A DNA stretch of 64,000 nt from Varroa destructor (GCF_002443255.2 NW_019211459.1:24047290-24111289); one strand, 5' to 3'; positions 1 through 14,385 are shown, counted from the first letter of the stretch. Translations and numbers: made by a program. Notes: a model not told the origin generated them from the sequence alone.

Positions 1-3000
1 CAACATGCCTGCATCAGGGCTTTGCAAATCATCAAAGTGGCTAATTTAGGGTATATCCGTCGTTAAAAATAAATCTAATAGCATCATACGTGTAAAGCCA
101 AATCGGTATCCTTTTAAGATACTTATTATGTCTTTCATTTATTATCGTACTGCTATATGCAACTGAAGACAAATGCCACTGACGATCGGCATCTTCGAAT
201 AATCAACTTACCTTTAGCTTTATTATGGAAAACTCGACTCTGTAAAGCCAAAACAACTGGAAGCTGCATTGCTTTACACGTCTGCAAAGGTAATACCCGG
301 AATACCTCAGCCTTCATAATCGCCTAAAGGTCCTACTGCCATTTAGGCATGGTCCTTCGCAGTACCGTCATCGAGCCCAGTTTCACTAACTACATAATAA
401 CAAATTGAAGGCGTCGTACCCCTACTTTCTAATGGCAGGATATGAATAAAAATAAGATGCATTTTGTCCTACTGAAACGAAAAGAGATATTTTCTATATC
501 AGCCGAAAAAACAATCGTTCTATTTGATTTAATATTATTGAAATGCGACTTAGAGACCGGTGTGATACTCATTAATCTACGCTAGCCTAAGTACTGTTAG
601 AAATGAGTACATCACTGGTATTTCGAGTAGGATTTTCCCAAGGACGTGACCTAACAACAAGGACACTCAGCTGTACCGTTTTAGCTTCTTCAAATTTCTG
701 CCTGTGCTTCTGTGTTCACGGCCGGCACGAATATCCAGGGCCGCGATGCGGAACCGCAACTCCTTCGACACCATCCAATAGCCATGAAACACAATCATTA
801 TCGTTATAAGCCTTTTTGAAACGAAATCGATGAGCTGAACCAACAAATGAGACGCAATTATATAGCCACAGTTCAGAACAGCAGGTGTGTGATCTCTGCC
901 TCTAGCTCTTGCTTCGCGGTGCAGCAGGCATCAGCGTAAACACATTAACTAACTTTCGCCTAATTGAGTAAACGCAATGAGCCATTTTGAAGAGAGACGC
1001 TTCAAAAGCATAATCCTTGTCTAATCATATCGCTAAATCCGTAATCGAACAAGCACGTAAAGCTCTAACGTAAAATAAAGTACTCGTACACAAAAGTATT
1101 GAGATATTACAAACGTATCCACTAGCGTCTAGCTAACATAGTGTACCACACTGCGGTAAGCACTGCATCAGGTACTTACTTAGCCGTCTCGACAAGCTTT
1201 CCTGAAATTTGAAAGGATTCAAGCCTGGTGTTTAACTGCTATCGATGACAACTGGGCCGTACGTCCAACACTAATGAAGGCAATCATCTCCGTTTGGGCC
1301 TAAATAAAACGAGGTATTCTTTATTGCTAGTTTTCGCTTATTTTTTACTGCATATATGGCGTTTAATTCAGACTGTGACATTTTCATTTGTCTTCTGTAA
1401 AATTGTACTTTGCTTATCGTTTTTTTTTTACTGCAGGCTCGCCGCTATCTGCTAGTGGATAGGCAGTACCTATTTCTCGCTCCTAGGTCCTCTATTTCAA
1501 GAATACTCTAATAATCAAAACGTACACTAAAGGTTTTAGCCTTAAATGAGTTACGAGGGTCTAATGCAACAATTTCCCGGCAGTTTAGCGTTACCTCTAT
1601 CCTATTAACTACAGTTTCCTATTCTGCAGTCCGTAATAATTATGTAGTGGTAATATGTTTGTCTACTTCGGCACACGTGGTGGTCTGGCATTAAATATAA
1701 ACATAGACGCGCCTTTTTTACATGTTAAAAACCAACCGTTGAGGCAATGCCTATTGCGTTAAGGACACGACGTTAAACTCGAAACACTTAATTATCCCAA
1801 AGTACGCAGGCCAAGGCGAACGAGCGCGCACCGCTCGTTATGCATGCCATTAGGAGATGGCGCACAGAGGCCATAAGGTGCTGTTTGCCCTCTCTCGGGA
1901 GGACTGAAGCGACTTTGATGTTCGCAGTTCTAATCCTAAATGAGGTTCCTTTATGAAGACCGAGGTAATTTCACATCCGTATTTAGCGGTGTTCCGAGGT
2001 GATCTAGCACGAACTCGATCATTCGCTTGCCACTGTCAGATAGCCTCCTAAGTCAACCGACGCCACAGGATTAGCGTGAGGTCATCGAAATCTGCGTGCC
2101 AAATTTGAAGCAAGGGGTGTAGGTGCCCCCGCATACAAAGGACGACCTACATTCCATTCGTCTGGGCTTCGGTCTAGCCGTCTGGGTTTTCGCTGCTTCG
2201 TTCAACCGTAGTACTCTTTTCACTAGCATAATTGGCTGGCGGACAAGGGGCTTGTACTAGTACGGCGTCGCCATTGCTGCTGCTACGGATGTACTCCGTT
2301 CGCGAAGACCCGTCGAGCTGCTTGAAGCTGTCAAACGCTGCTTAGGATTTTGAGCTGCCGGAAGCGCCTGGATCTCGCACGGTCAATAGCCTAAGAGGAA
2401 TGCTGTCAGTTGTGCAGCGATGATTTTCATCAACGATTTCACTGACTCGTAACAGACATCCTTTCTACGCATTTTCACGTGTATGAATCTACAAGTATGT
2501 TAACGCACCGATTTCTTCATTTCTAAATGTCAGATCGAGTAAGATAAGGAAAAACTGTGATTTTTTCGTTTCTACCTCACTTGTGTGGTGTATATAAATA
2601 TGTTCATTCAAATAGAAACTTCATTTTGTTTGTTGCTGATTAGATTAGTATAAAATATATTTATAATAACTTTATAAATATAATATATAGTAGAACTCCT
2701 ACAAGCAATACGAATACTTTCAAATGTAATCGAACAATAGAATCATTATATTTTGGTTATAATAGCTATAAAGATTGATGAAAATTTACGAAAAAAGATC
2801 TCATAAACTTGAACACTAACCATCCCTTATTAAACGGTCTAAATTATTTCATTCAGTATGGTTCGACATGTCCCGTACTTGTCATATCTGTCTCACCTAG
2901 TACCAACCCAATGATTCTCTTTAGGAGTGGTGTTTCACTGTGTTAAAGTAAACATGTACGAGTACATTTTGTATCAGAAAATGAATAGTGTTCAAGTACT

Positions 3001-5150
3001 AGTTACTTGTACCTACCAGCTTCAATTCTAGCCGCTTGCTCAAAACTTAAGTACCTACGGATGTTTCGTTCTGATTTAAAAATCTTAAAAAAAAAAAAAA
3101 AAAAGCTGTATATTTCTTTACTCTTATTTGTTGAAGTTAACCAGATAACTTTCGGTATCGGCTGTGCCGCTGGTAAAAGCGTAAAAATTCGTCAAATCAA
3201 ATGGTCGTTTCATATGTACTTATACATAAATATAAATAAGTTTGTACCATATGGCACCGTTGTCAAAGCCGGTCAGAGCCTATCGCTGCTATAGATGCTC
3301 GAGAGGTTTGATTCTTAGAACCCACCGTACGGATCGATGGACTTTCCTGCTAAAGCTGCGTTCTTATAGGTTTCTTGTACCACATGCCAACTGCCTAATT
3401 CTACAAGACAGAAACAAAGCCCTCAACAGGATTTCCACCATCTCGATTGTTACGATATTAAAGGACTAAGAAGGTCAAGGTTTTTCGCCCTGTATCTGCG
3501 TCACTGAAAATAGCCTGTTCGATCTACATAGATTTCCTGTGAACGTGATCAAGGAACAAACAAAGACAAAAACAAAAAAAAAAACAATAATAATCTTAGA
3601 TCTTGTCTTTATAGTCACCCACACGTGTTTTGTATTAATCGCATTATGCCGACCCTCGGATCCAGTCGATCTGAAAGCAGATCGCTGTTACAAGCTTTCC
3701 GTTCCAATTGGTCCGTACAATAGGGGTTGATGAACAGCAAGAACTCGCGTGTCCTCTCTGATCACGCCTAACACGCATGTCCTCGAGCCGGTTGTTAACC
3801 TCTAATATGACCTCAAAGTTCTGGACGCTTCTTGAGCAGTTTTGCCTTGTAGTACTGACATCAGTGACACGGTTGTTCCGGCGAATCTGATGTGGGCCGC
3901 TAGTCTATCACCGTTCTGGGTTAGCCGAGCACCCCCGAATTGCGTAGAGCATACAATATAGCCTTTCCTTTTCCCCTCTTTCTTTACCGATTTCTCGCAC
4001 TATAGTTTCGTACCTTTGTCGTTAAATATATATTTTGTGCTTACTTCTACATCGCAGTCGATCGCTTTCGCATCCGAACTCGTTCTCAAAGATGTCAGTA
4101 TGTTCCGGTAGGTCATGACTAAAGGATTGCGCGCAGAACCGAGCTTTCTATTCGACCTGAGCTTTTGCGCTACTCGAAAATTAACTCTATGACTGGAATC
4201 GTGAGTGAGCCACTCGAAACGAAAGTAAAAACTGATCAGCTAGTGGTATTTATGGAAGTAGTTGTAGTAGCAGTAAAGAAAGGAAGGTCAACGGTCAGTT
4301 ACCGTTTCCTGCATGAGGTGCTCGATAAGAGAAAGCTAGTAAGCCAGCAGATGCAGGCCATCTAAACGTACGCATTTACATAGGTGCTTTACCGTTACCT
4401 AAGGGCATAAATTAGGCTTCGCTTAAAATGGTATCAAATGAATGAATCTTCCCAAAAACCAAATTTTTGTTCTTATGTTCGCTATGCTGAAAGTATCAGT
4501 GGCACGATGAGACACTCGTTTGACGGTGGAAATATTCGAAAGTACAGCAGAGAGATTAGATGATTTCCTGTTAATTTTTAATGGAACGGTTTTCGCCTAT
4601 CCTCAATGTGCGGCACCTAAACAAGGGCCCGTTTTTGGTCCACATTTACCTCAGGATTTCAGCTCGAGCTAACAACAACATCGTTCAATCTAATTTCCCT
4701 CTATGCTAATACAGATGCGCAAGTGAAAGCTACTTCAAGTGCCCGGCAAATACATTAGCGTTCTTTTTCTTTCTAAACAAGTCCTAATGTTAGCTTTCAT
4801 TGTTTATTTATACGGACACTATCACATGTATGAGTCCCGTTCTGCTTTGTCCGTGTGATTGTAGATAATACAACTCGCACAAATCAAACAGAGACGATTC
4901 GGAAACATGTCCCTAATACTCTCTAAATGTTTGATAATCAGCCCGGCGTGCCTGATGTGTAAGTGATTCGTAGTGAATCAGATGCATTTCGAGTCTCAGG
5001 TTTTTTTGCTGACGCTTGTAGTCCCGCTACAGTGTCTTTGACGTCAGAGAGTTCCTTCCTCCGAAGTTCCCCCTTGCTTTCTTTTCGTTAATTCATAGAT
5101 TTGCACGGATACCGTTTCAATGCATAACAGTACCGTTTCTGAAGTGGAGG
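1..5150. other. Intergenic, AT-rich, no gene recognised
   Basis: Many short chance frames. Apart from the poly-A run, I see no RNA gene or transposon protein. A stretch near 4900-4950 loosely resembles the inter-box part of the SINE on the minus strand, but it is too weak to call. Confidence 0.6.
3087..3104. repeat. Poly-A run (18)
   Basis: Eighteen consecutive A. No recognisable retrocopy lies before it. Confidence 0.95.
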
Positions 5151-5774
5151 AATGTGCTCCTGCGGCTCTTTTTAGTCAATGAATTTCCTTTCGTTGGAAA
5201 CAGGACGCAGTCTGTTGATCAGGTAATGCACAGCAGGCCGCACTGGTGCCATCATCAAAGTCGCCACCAAAACCGCGTCTCTGCACCACCCCCAACCTGG
5301 CACAAATCCTGAATCACTCCGTTTCAACACCGCGATCCTGCGCTGCTGCTCCGCTAGGTGCCTCCCTTCCGTGACGAGGTCCTGCTCTGGTTTTATGTTT
5401 AGCTCTGTGCCGAACGAAGCATTGATTCTACTACTGCTGTTCGATACAACCGTTGCCTGCTGCATATCCTACTACTCGATTACATAATCAGAGGCTCATG
5501 ATTGGAGCGGGTCAAATCCTGCTGCCAGCGCAGGCCCCCTCTGCTGCCTCTGTCAATGGCGTCGAGGGTATAGTACACTCGGTGGCCGAGTGCCGGTCGG
5601 TGTTTACCGGCGAATTTTGCTCGGAGAGCAAGTAAGCGAAGGTTCTTGGCGGGCAGAGTCGTCCGCCATGAAAACATTCTTAAGCCTGCCATATCGCACA
5701 TATCAATAGATATAGTAGCCGGAGAGGCATCTGATGCCGCGCCGCTCTGTCACCAATTGTATACTATATATTTA

Positions 5775-5807
5775 TAGTAGTAGTAGTAGTAGTAGTAGTA
5801 GTAGCAG
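5775..5807. repeat. (TAG)10 microsatellite
   Basis: Ten TAG units followed by one CAG, at the edge of a GC-rich block. Confidence 0.97.
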
Positions 5808-5854
5808 TTTTTCAACGGTGCTTTCGTTGATTATGTCTCTCCCCTACCATACTT

Positions 5855-6292
5855 ATGGAGGTGGCTGGCTCCGACGCATTTCTTCGTTGTAGCTGTCACC
5901 ATAGTAAGTTTCTCTCTCCCAGAGAGACGGCGCCGACCCCTCACGGACCTCTGCAGGCGCTCCCCCATATCCTCACGTTCGCCTGTAGGCTCTTCGCAGG
6001 CGCGCTTTTCCTGTTCTGTGTTCCGCTCTTCGTTTGTCCGTTCATAGTTTTTCAGGCGCGGCCAAGACAAGTTCGGATATGGCAGCTCCTGCCGTTGCTG
6101 CTACTGCGGTTACAGCCGGTGCCGCAGATTGTCGCGCCTGGCCTAGTGCCGACCTCTGGCCAACTTATCGCTATACACATACTTGCGCCAAAGGCAGTCT
6201 TGTCTTCTCCAGGGTCCAGGAGCGACAGAAGGCCCCGTGGATCGTACTGCCTGTCGAATGCTGGTTACTCACTGTCTGTGCAGAAGTGGTAG
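5855..6292 (+). CDS. Candidate ORF, 145 aa, with a hydrophobic segment
   Basis: ATG-started frame within a GC-rich block. Residues about 48-78 form a long hydrophobic, Cys/Phe-rich stretch that could span a membrane, followed by a leucine-rich run. It is the longest ATG frame outside the P450. Overlapping frames on the same and opposite strands are also open, so base composition may explain it. No homology recognised. Confidence 0.15.
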   Translation: MEVAGSDAFLRCSCHHSKFLSPRETAPTPHGPLQALPHILTFACRLFAGALFLFCVPLFVCPFIVFQARPRQVRIWQLLPLLLLRLQPVPQIVAPGLVPTSGQLIAIHILAPKAVLSSPGSRSDRRPRGSYCLSNAGYSLSVQKW

Positions 6293-7444
6293 TCTGATAG
6301 CGGTGAATGTCCATCTGGACGGTGAATCCGCTATTGGGGCGCGGCCGCGGCGCTGCTGCGGCGGCTGCTAGATTGAACAGGCGCTAGCCGAGACGATAGA
6401 AAAGAAGTGGGTAGTGGCAGGCACACGGTATCAGTACTGATCATCGTCGTAGTAGTCGTAATTGTACTGGATTGAACGAAGTATAGGAGGAAGAGGTTGT
6501 GACCGTGGTTCGAGACCTGATAGGGGAAGATAAACAACAAAGTAGTCGCAGAGAATTGTGAAAAACAGGCGAGGAGGGGCCGGAACACGACCATGCAGCA
6601 GCGCCGGACTCTGAGAGACGAATACAGCGCGGATGGGCCAACGAACGATGGCAAACGAAGAACAGCGAACAGAGAACCGTTAGCTGACCCTCGATCACAC
6701 TTGGCCGCGAACTCGTCTCAGACCTTCGTTCACTTCGGCAATTACTTCTACTGTTACTACTGCAAGCCATTGAGAGACACACGTTCGTGCTCGTACATTT
6801 TGCATAGACATACCTCCGGGTACTATAGTCGAATTATCTGACAGCGTTTTAGCCGCTGAGAGCTCCGCTTGTAGACTATAAGGACAACGAGAGAGTCCGG
6901 TAGTCTTTTCTGCAAGTTCTACTATCAGGCCGAAGTGCACACCCGTCGAGACCCAATAATATAAAGACTCGCTCCGTGATCGTACCAATGCACCAGGAGA
7001 GATCGAGTCTGCCGCTATGCATGTAGCCATCTCGGCACAGGCTGGGGACCGCTGGATCATGGATGGCCTCTACCCCTCTATTGGTTTTTGGGCTGACCGA
7101 TTCTGCCTATTTCGTTTGTATTCACATGTTGATAGTGGGGTAACGTAGAAAAAGTAGAACTAGCGGTAGTAGAGAAGTTGAAGAGAAAGCGGGCGGGGGA
7201 GGCCGCTCCATCCGCCGAATGTGAGGATGGAAACTCGCGACCGACGAGAGCACCTGCCACACTACCTGCTTACAGAGTGGGCTAGTTTAAGGCGACGATT
7301 GAAAGCGGACTGGAGGGCAATCATAAAATAGTTTCTAAAGCAAAGGATACTGCACATAAAATACGTATATAATATAAATTAAGAGGTACGTACGTTTCGC
7401 AAAACTTAATAAGTTCTTAGGGTATTCATACTTACAAACAAAGA

Positions 7445-7462
7445 ATATATATATATATATAT
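7445..7462. repeat. (AT)9
   Basis: Short AT dinucleotide run. Confidence 0.93.
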
Positions 7463-9254
7463 TAAAACGAACTGATATAGACATCTGATGCTACATTAAA
7501 TTATCCTTGAGTATTTAACGCGCTGAAAAAAATGATCAGAGCCAGTTTTGCTTTTGTTAGTTTAGATATTTAAAAGGTAGGTGTTTTTTCAAGTGATTTA
7601 TGTATACACGGTTACACACGGTTTTAGAGTTCGTATTACACATGATCGGGTACTTGGGTGTACTCTACAGTATAAAGTAATGCCTAACAACGATAAGCTT
7701 TCGTGTGACTAGCCTCACGAATATATAAATGCAGAAATGTCTCCTTTTGCTATGAAGAACCGAAAATTTGTATGACGATCTCTTGTGGCAAACTTTAAAA
7801 CGTCTCTAATGTTAATGGACAAATCTGAACTTGGCATTATAACTATGCTAAAGTCACAGCAATACTTTATTGATAGGACAGGAACGCTGCATTAGTATAG
7901 TCTGAGCTGATGAATTCAAAGGTAGCTCGAAGGTAAGCTTCTATGATGCAGCGGACGATTTTCTTGCTACAATTCTACCGTTACGCTGTTCGATTGCTCC
8001 AGAAGGTCTGCTACCTTGCGTTGATTGTTCAGTTCCCATAATTTAAATTCTACCACCATTACGTCTTAGTTAGCACGCGTCCTATTATTCTGGATCGATA
8101 AGCCACGCTCCCATTGCGATTAACCCTATGCTATGTTTGATCCACTTACCGTATTGCTACCTCAATATGAGACTAATGTTAACTTTTGAAATAGCGTATA
8201 AATCGCATCGTATTTGTCCGCTTTTACAAACCAGTCCAATAGAAGGGGGAAAAACATCGACATTTTTCAAAAACACGGTGATATGGAAGCGAGTAAGAAA
8301 AATTGATTTTCCCGGAATCCGCTTTTGCTTCCGACGTATAAAGCCTAGAAAAGGTTTTTCGGAAGGGCCATCTTCTTCCGGCTTACATTAGAATCTATGA
8401 AAGCTTTTGGTGCTTTTTAGCATTCAAACATATTCTTTACGTAGATGCCGTTTTCACGATCACAATTTCTCACCAAATCAGGCCTAGGTGAAAAGGGTCA
8501 AAAGAACTATTTCCGGGATAACAGTGTGCACATACACGCAAAGAGACAAACTCCTCTTGGATTTGGGAAGCTATATGCTTCTAAAATATGATTTTGGTGC
8601 ACCCTGTTTCTATACGTACATAACCTTATAGTAAAACTTATTTGATAACAAAACGTACAGACTAACTGCTAAAAAAATTATTTTTAAGGGCACCATACAT
8701 CGATTGTAATTGTGAGGGGTTACTGTGATTTTACCAAAGCTTAGCGTCTTCTAAAAGATTCATTTTGCCTTTTTCCTTTTAAAACATAAGTCTCTTTTTG
8801 GTCAAGAATGTAATGAACAATGAATTAAATGCTATTTTTTAAAACTGGCAAACGTTGCGCAAAGATTTAAGCAATCCGTATATATGTGCACTTAATTTTA
8901 GTGATAAATGTTTATTATTGCTTAACGATATTTGGGATAGCTATGGCCAAATCCCTAGGCCGTTTTAACGACCGTTGGCCATAACGACGACCGTGACGAC
9001 CATAGCAAATAAGCTGAGATCTTTGAAGCGACCGGTCGAACTCAAAAAAGCGAAAGTTGGCCTCTTTATTGTTTGTTTAATGTGTCCTCGTGCACTTCCA
9101 TAGATTTTTCACATGTTCTACGTGCATTCGAAACGTGCATCTACATTACAAGGCTCCTGTTCTTTATTTGCATGTACCTTTTTACGCAGTAACGTATATC
9201 AAGAAAGTTATATAAATTATACGCACAAGTTTTCATAAGCGATCCTCATAGAGC

Positions 9255-9273
9255 GAGAGAGAGAGAGAGAGAG
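9255..9273. repeat. (GA)9
   Basis: GA dinucleotide run. Confidence 0.93.
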
Positions 9274-10190
9274 CGCTGAGCAGACGTAAAAACACTTCAA
9301 TTTCAGTAAGTATTAATCATTAATATCTATTACTACAGCGATTTAAGCTACAGTAAGTAGGAGTAAACAAGAACTACTACTCTTTCTTATGATCTACATA
9401 CTTCGTTAAATTCAGCAAAAGTGTTTTAATTCTTTGACGCAAGTTCTTCTGATTTAGCATTAATTCTAATAACATCAACATAAAGGATAGAAATATAGAA
9501 AATTACTACAAAGTATAATTGTCGAGATGACGTAGGTAATACTTAATAATTAAATTAAGATATTAATAAAAAAAAATTATCCTTACCAAACAAGAAATCT
9601 GCGCAATTACAGTCTGTACATCACAAAAGCCAACGACACTTTAATGGCCAAAGATAATCAAATGACTGAATTAACGTTCTTTTTTTTGTTTCAAGGTCCG
9701 CTTGAATTGTTGATGTCTTTTTTACTACAGAGACTCACCTTAAACATGACAGAATCTATTAACTGCTAGCCGAATAAAGCCGTATAATGTCTTCAATAAA
9801 CTTTTCCGACAGGCTTCTCCTAGCAAAAAAAAAAAAAGAGGGGCGTATATTTTATCTATGACAATACATCGATTCGTTTCTAAGAACACAATTAGTAGAC
9901 ATAACAAAAGCTCACTGACCGAAATCATCTCCGACACTTGTAATTGGTTTTTCCTAGAAAAACAGCTGGATACATAAATCTAGCTTAAAATCATCGACAC
10001 GATAGTTCGGGACCTCTAATGAAGGGTTTCACTGCTGGGGGTATTGTTTTCTATAAACATACATATTACAATATTAGTAATGCATGCATACAATGCGAGT
10101 GTTTTCGATCTTTCAGCTGGAAAAACCCCGCCTGTGTCAATTCGTCGAGGGTAAAAGCGTTGCTAATCAGCTTTCCTATCGGAAGCAAAC

Positions 10191-10583
10191 GATCTACACC
10201 ACGACGCCACCGAAACCGAAACCAAAAGACTAAATATCGTGTGTCGAAACAGAGATACAATCGATGCAGTGAGAGTATTTGAACAAGGATGGTGAGAGAA
10301 GAAGCCATAGAAGGAAAAGAAGGGTGTGAATGAACGAAAAGACCAAGCGAAACCCGAATCGAAAAAAACCGGATGAGTCTTCTGCATTGCCTGACCACTC
10401 AGAACCGACGTACCGTGGTCCGCCAGTTGCGCAGCGCTACGCCAAATCGCTTGGTTCAAGGTTATCGTGAATTAAAAAACGTGATAGAAACGGAGAGACA
10501 AAAAGGGAGCGAGAGGGGGCATATGGGGACTGAGAAGGCGGGAACGGGGTGAAAATTTAAAATTGCAGATTTCCCTTCTTATT

Positions 10584-10656
<73 letters not shown>

Positions 10657-10657
10657 T

Positions 10658-10722
<65 letters not shown>

Positions 10723-11180
10723 CAGTAGTAGCAGCAGCAGCAGCAGCAGCAGGTCTTGTCGTCGTTAGCATCGCCATTGTCGTTATCGTCGCCGTTGGCG
10801 ATCCTACTGCTGACGTTTATCCAGCTTCTTGTGTTAACTTTACGCCACTCAGTTTCCCCAATAACGACAGCAGACGTTTCATCCTGTGCTTTTTTCTCAC
10901 TCGAGCACTCTCGGCCTCGGCGTGCTGTTAGTTATTCTCAGTTTGTTCATTGAAAACCACCGAAAAGTATTCCGTCTCTTCATGAGATCGATGGTGCGCG
11001 GCGGCAGATTCAGCTTCGGCCAACGCTATGTCATAAGGCTTTTCAATGGCCTCATGACAACTTTTGCCAGCCTGAATCTGTGCATGCATCGCAGCCTGAC
11101 CCGATGCTTGCTTACTTCTCAGTAGGTGGTGGCGATGCATTGTGTTGATGTTGTTGTTTGCTTTTTGTATCATTCTGAGT
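10191..11180. other. GC-richer block around the CAG/TAG microsatellite
   Basis: Overlapping frames of 80-122 codons on both strands are produced by the repeat and local composition. No family recognised. Confidence 0.5.
10584..10752. repeat. Compound CAG/TAG trinucleotide microsatellite
   Basis: About 170 bp of alternating blocks of CAG and TAG. It creates long polyalanine/polyvaline and polyalanine/polythreonine frames on both strands that are artefacts of the repeat. Confidence 0.97.
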
Positions 11181-11860
11181 CTTCTTTGCTCGGGTAGCGT
11201 TTGCCTATTCTACCTGTGCATAAGTCAACTGATGTATGCGTGCGCGCAAATCCAATAGCATAGGCTGTTAGGAAGCGAACAAAAAACCCCGCAATCGAAA
11301 AATATATGCCTTAACATGTACATAGACTTCTTGTGACATAGCTTGTTCAGTCTACGCATTATATGCATGGATTGGATGTACACAAAGGTAGTGATGTCGC
11401 ATAGCCAAGAAAGATGTAAGACAGGATCATTGGTATAGCTTAAAATTTAGATAGACTTAAATAAAGGTGATAACGGAACTGGGGTATCCACTAGTTAACA
11501 TGTCGTATTAGAAATCTCATGACTGTGACTATGATCATAACATTTGGTTTGATTTAAAAAATCACACAGACACGGCATTGAAATGCAGATATGCACCGTG
11601 CTCCCTATTACAGGCTATTTTGGGAAAACGGATAATAAGGCCGAATCAACTAAATGCCAACACTTGAAAATGGTTAAGCTGTTAACAATCTATCAATTTG
11701 AACACCCATTGGCTTGTATGTTTGTGGGTCTGGGTCTAAGAGCGAAATTGATGCTACCAAGTACGTATGATGACTTTACAATTAGTCCAATGTGTGCTAA
11801 CCAGTTGTACATGTCAGAACTGTGATCTCCGAAGTGTATAGTTTACGCGGACATGTGAAG

Positions 11861-11889
11861 TCTCGTCTCGTCTCGTCTCGTCTCGTCTT
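11861..11889. repeat. (TCTCG)n pentanucleotide repeat
   Basis: Five perfect TCTCG units followed by a degenerate TCTTG. Confidence 0.95.
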
Positions 11890-12940
11890 GTGGCTGTTGA
11901 TTATATATCAGAATTGCAGAGACGTATGGTAAAAAGTAACTATATTAATTCTTCACACTTCGATTTTTTGTTGTGTCAACCAATTTGAATGCAGTTATCA
12001 GCCATTACTTCTTAGATGTTTGCAGGCTTTCTCAATTAAAGCATATAATATGCTTTTTTTGGTCAAAAAATAGGTAGTCGTGTTCGATCAGTTCCAGCAG
12101 TAACACGTGCAGTGAGATATGCTGCCACTCAGAGGACGTTTACGTGGGCGTCCAGCGAACGTGTAACTTAGGGCTATAAGTTCTACCTTTGGCGTCATGC
12201 GTGTCGCCAAACAGTCGAAAGCGTTTCAAGAGGCTGTAGACGCTGTTTCAGTATAATACTAAACATAACAGCCGATCAACTCAGTTACAGTGGCCATAGT
12301 TAACACGTTCTTAAATAAGGCAAGACTTATATACCCTGATTGGCCCGGTCAGCTTCTTCTGAACATCATCAGGTTGTCTTCACAAGCTTAAAAGTAATCA
12401 AAGTCTAAGTCAAGCAGTAATACATAGACTCAGAGCCCCTTTTCGGGATTGTTTCTGTTCAGCTTATCTATGCTTTTCGTGACATGAACCTAGTTTATCA
12501 TGATACGAATCTTAGTACAATGGACGATTTGCGTATGGGAAATTGACCCAGTTCGTGGGTCCAAACTGCTGACGTCGGCTGGGTCGTATCTAAAAGCGAA
12601 ATTCTGAATTTTTATACGAAAAACACGTATACCGATTGCAGCCATTACACAGCGTTTACTGAGGCAGCGGGAAAGTGAATTGGTAGGTTAAACACCTATT
12701 TTACAAAAATGGCTACATTTGGCCTATATTTGCCCTGAGTGATATCTTCGCTATTCCGTGTCATTTTTCAAATGGGAACACTATATATATATATAATCAA
12801 TTCATTTTGAGATGATTTATTCTCCTATCGTGTCTTGCCTTCCTTTTATGATGCCATAATCACCGTTATTGATATCATAATATAACATTTATATCATTCC
12901 TAATAAACACGATCACTCGTAGCCGTTCTTCGTTGAATAG

Positions 12941-12977
12941 TTGTTGTTGTTGTTGCTGCTGCTGTTGTTGTTGTTGT
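12941..12977. repeat. (TTG)/(CTG) trinucleotide repeat
   Basis: TTG units, three CTG units, then TTG units again. Confidence 0.95.
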
Positions 12978-14203
12978 CGTTATTCTGATGATTGTCTGTG
13001 GCAGAAAGGCAGACCGAGACCTTGAGTCAAATACATAGGATTGTCCTTATCGAGCAAACAAATGTTGAACTATAAATCACATAACAGTGAGTCTTTCTTG
13101 TATGATATCATCCAGTGTTGTGTATACCTTGATCTACGGTGGTGGCCCTTTCTTTGCCTCTGGTCAACCAGAACCTACATATTAATGTGTCGATGTACAC
13201 ACGTAAACGTATTGTCTGGCGTTGATAACGCGGGGCGATAATAAGATACGATGCTTATCAACGGCATCAAATTTGTCGTTTGTGAACATATAAACGTGGG
13301 TAGAAAAAAGGACAATATGAGAGACAGACAAACAGCATAAACCAAATGCAGCATAGGATTTTGCTAGGAAGATGCAAAGCAAAAATAACTATTTCACGTC
13401 ATTGTAGCTATATTTTTGTTGCGTGTAAAAGTTGAGGCACTTTTGAAATTTGCAGAAGAAGCGGACAGGATAACTAGGACCTGATTCGTTCATGGCCACC
13501 GCTGGATGCTGCCTTACTTCTTCATATCTATGGCCTTTATACTGTGTTGAAATATATCAGACGTGTAAAAAATTTTAAAAAGCACTCTTTTTTTTCAAAG
13601 CTAGATACAGAAGACGTGTCGCGCAGAATCAATGAGAACGTATCGCGAGACTGAGTGCTGAACAGCTGTTAGCCCATTATGGATTAGAAAATTTTTTGCA
13701 AAGCAAATTGGACAGGTAACAACCTAGGTCAGTGGGCGGAAAAGTTCTCTCAAGGCAGCTAGGTGCAGTACAGGTAGTTGATAGCAACGTCCCTAACCTG
13801 CTTACCCAAGAAGCGGTGCGCGAAGGCTCAACATGGGTTTAATCACACGCTCATCATCGGCTCACATGGTTTAATCTTCATTGAATTGTTACTCTTTCAA
13901 GGCACGAAAACAATATTTGACGATATTCGCTCTTTGTACCCTAAGTGGTAATCTATATATGAAGACAACGCATAATGCACACATTTACTCCCATTGGAAC
14001 GCGATAGTAAAGTTCGGTCTCCAAGTAACCGCTTCACGGTAATACTACCAATAGTTCTTTCGAACAGGTCGAAAGCCTCAGAACATCTAGAAATATGGCC
14101 TACACCTGGTCTATTCAATTTGGACATTTGAGTTCACTTGTAATCTAGTGCTTTACGAATATGAAGCTTACAGGTGCGCAACAGGTTTGCCCATCGGGTC
14201 CCC

Positions 14204-14366
14204 GTGACAGCTTAGTGGCTAATGTATTTGCCTGCAAATCTTAGGGACACGCTATAGCGTCCGTTCGAACCTGGGCCTAGGTACACTTCGTCGTTTCGTG
14301 CTGGGAACCAGCCGTCTGTTAGGATGCCTAATCGATGGCGGTACCGGACGTAGAAGTTGAAGCGGA
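14204..14366 (+). mobile_element. tRNA-derived SINE-like element, copy A
   Basis: Starts with an A-box-like CAGCTTAGTGG (14208-14218) and has a B-box GTTCGAACC (14263-14271). It then continues with a non-tRNA body shared with copy B at 28080: TTAGGGACACG between the boxes, and TTTCGTGCT, CCAGCC, and AATCGATGGCGG-like blocks after the B box. Shared tRNA head plus shared tail in two distant places is the signature of a SINE family. Copies are diverged, so old. Confidence 0.6.
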
Positions 14367-14385
14367 AGTTTGCGCATTGAACTTA

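Larger units (their letters stand above)
5151..7260. other. GC-richer block with many overlapping open frames
   Basis: Composition shifts clearly from its flanks. Frames of 60-145 codons are open on both strands at once, including 97 and 121 codons on the minus strand. This could be an untranslated first exon or promoter region of an unseen gene. No protein family is recognisable in any frame. Confidence 0.4.
7261..10190. other. Intergenic, AT-rich
   Basis: Contains the AT and GA runs and a 9-bp inverted repeat (TATGGCCAA 8942-8950, TTGGCCATA 8975-8983). Nothing coding recognised. Confidence 0.6.
11181..14203. other. Intergenic
   Basis: Pentanucleotide and TTG/CTG repeats. A 76-codon ATG frame on the minus strand (13897-14127) ends just before SINE copy A; it is unrecognised and of chance length. 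Confidence 0.55.

Noticed and set aside
10472..10931. Polyalanine/threonine (-) and polyalanine/valine (+) frames of 101 and 122 codons
   Set aside because: Both are readings of the CAG/TAG microsatellite.
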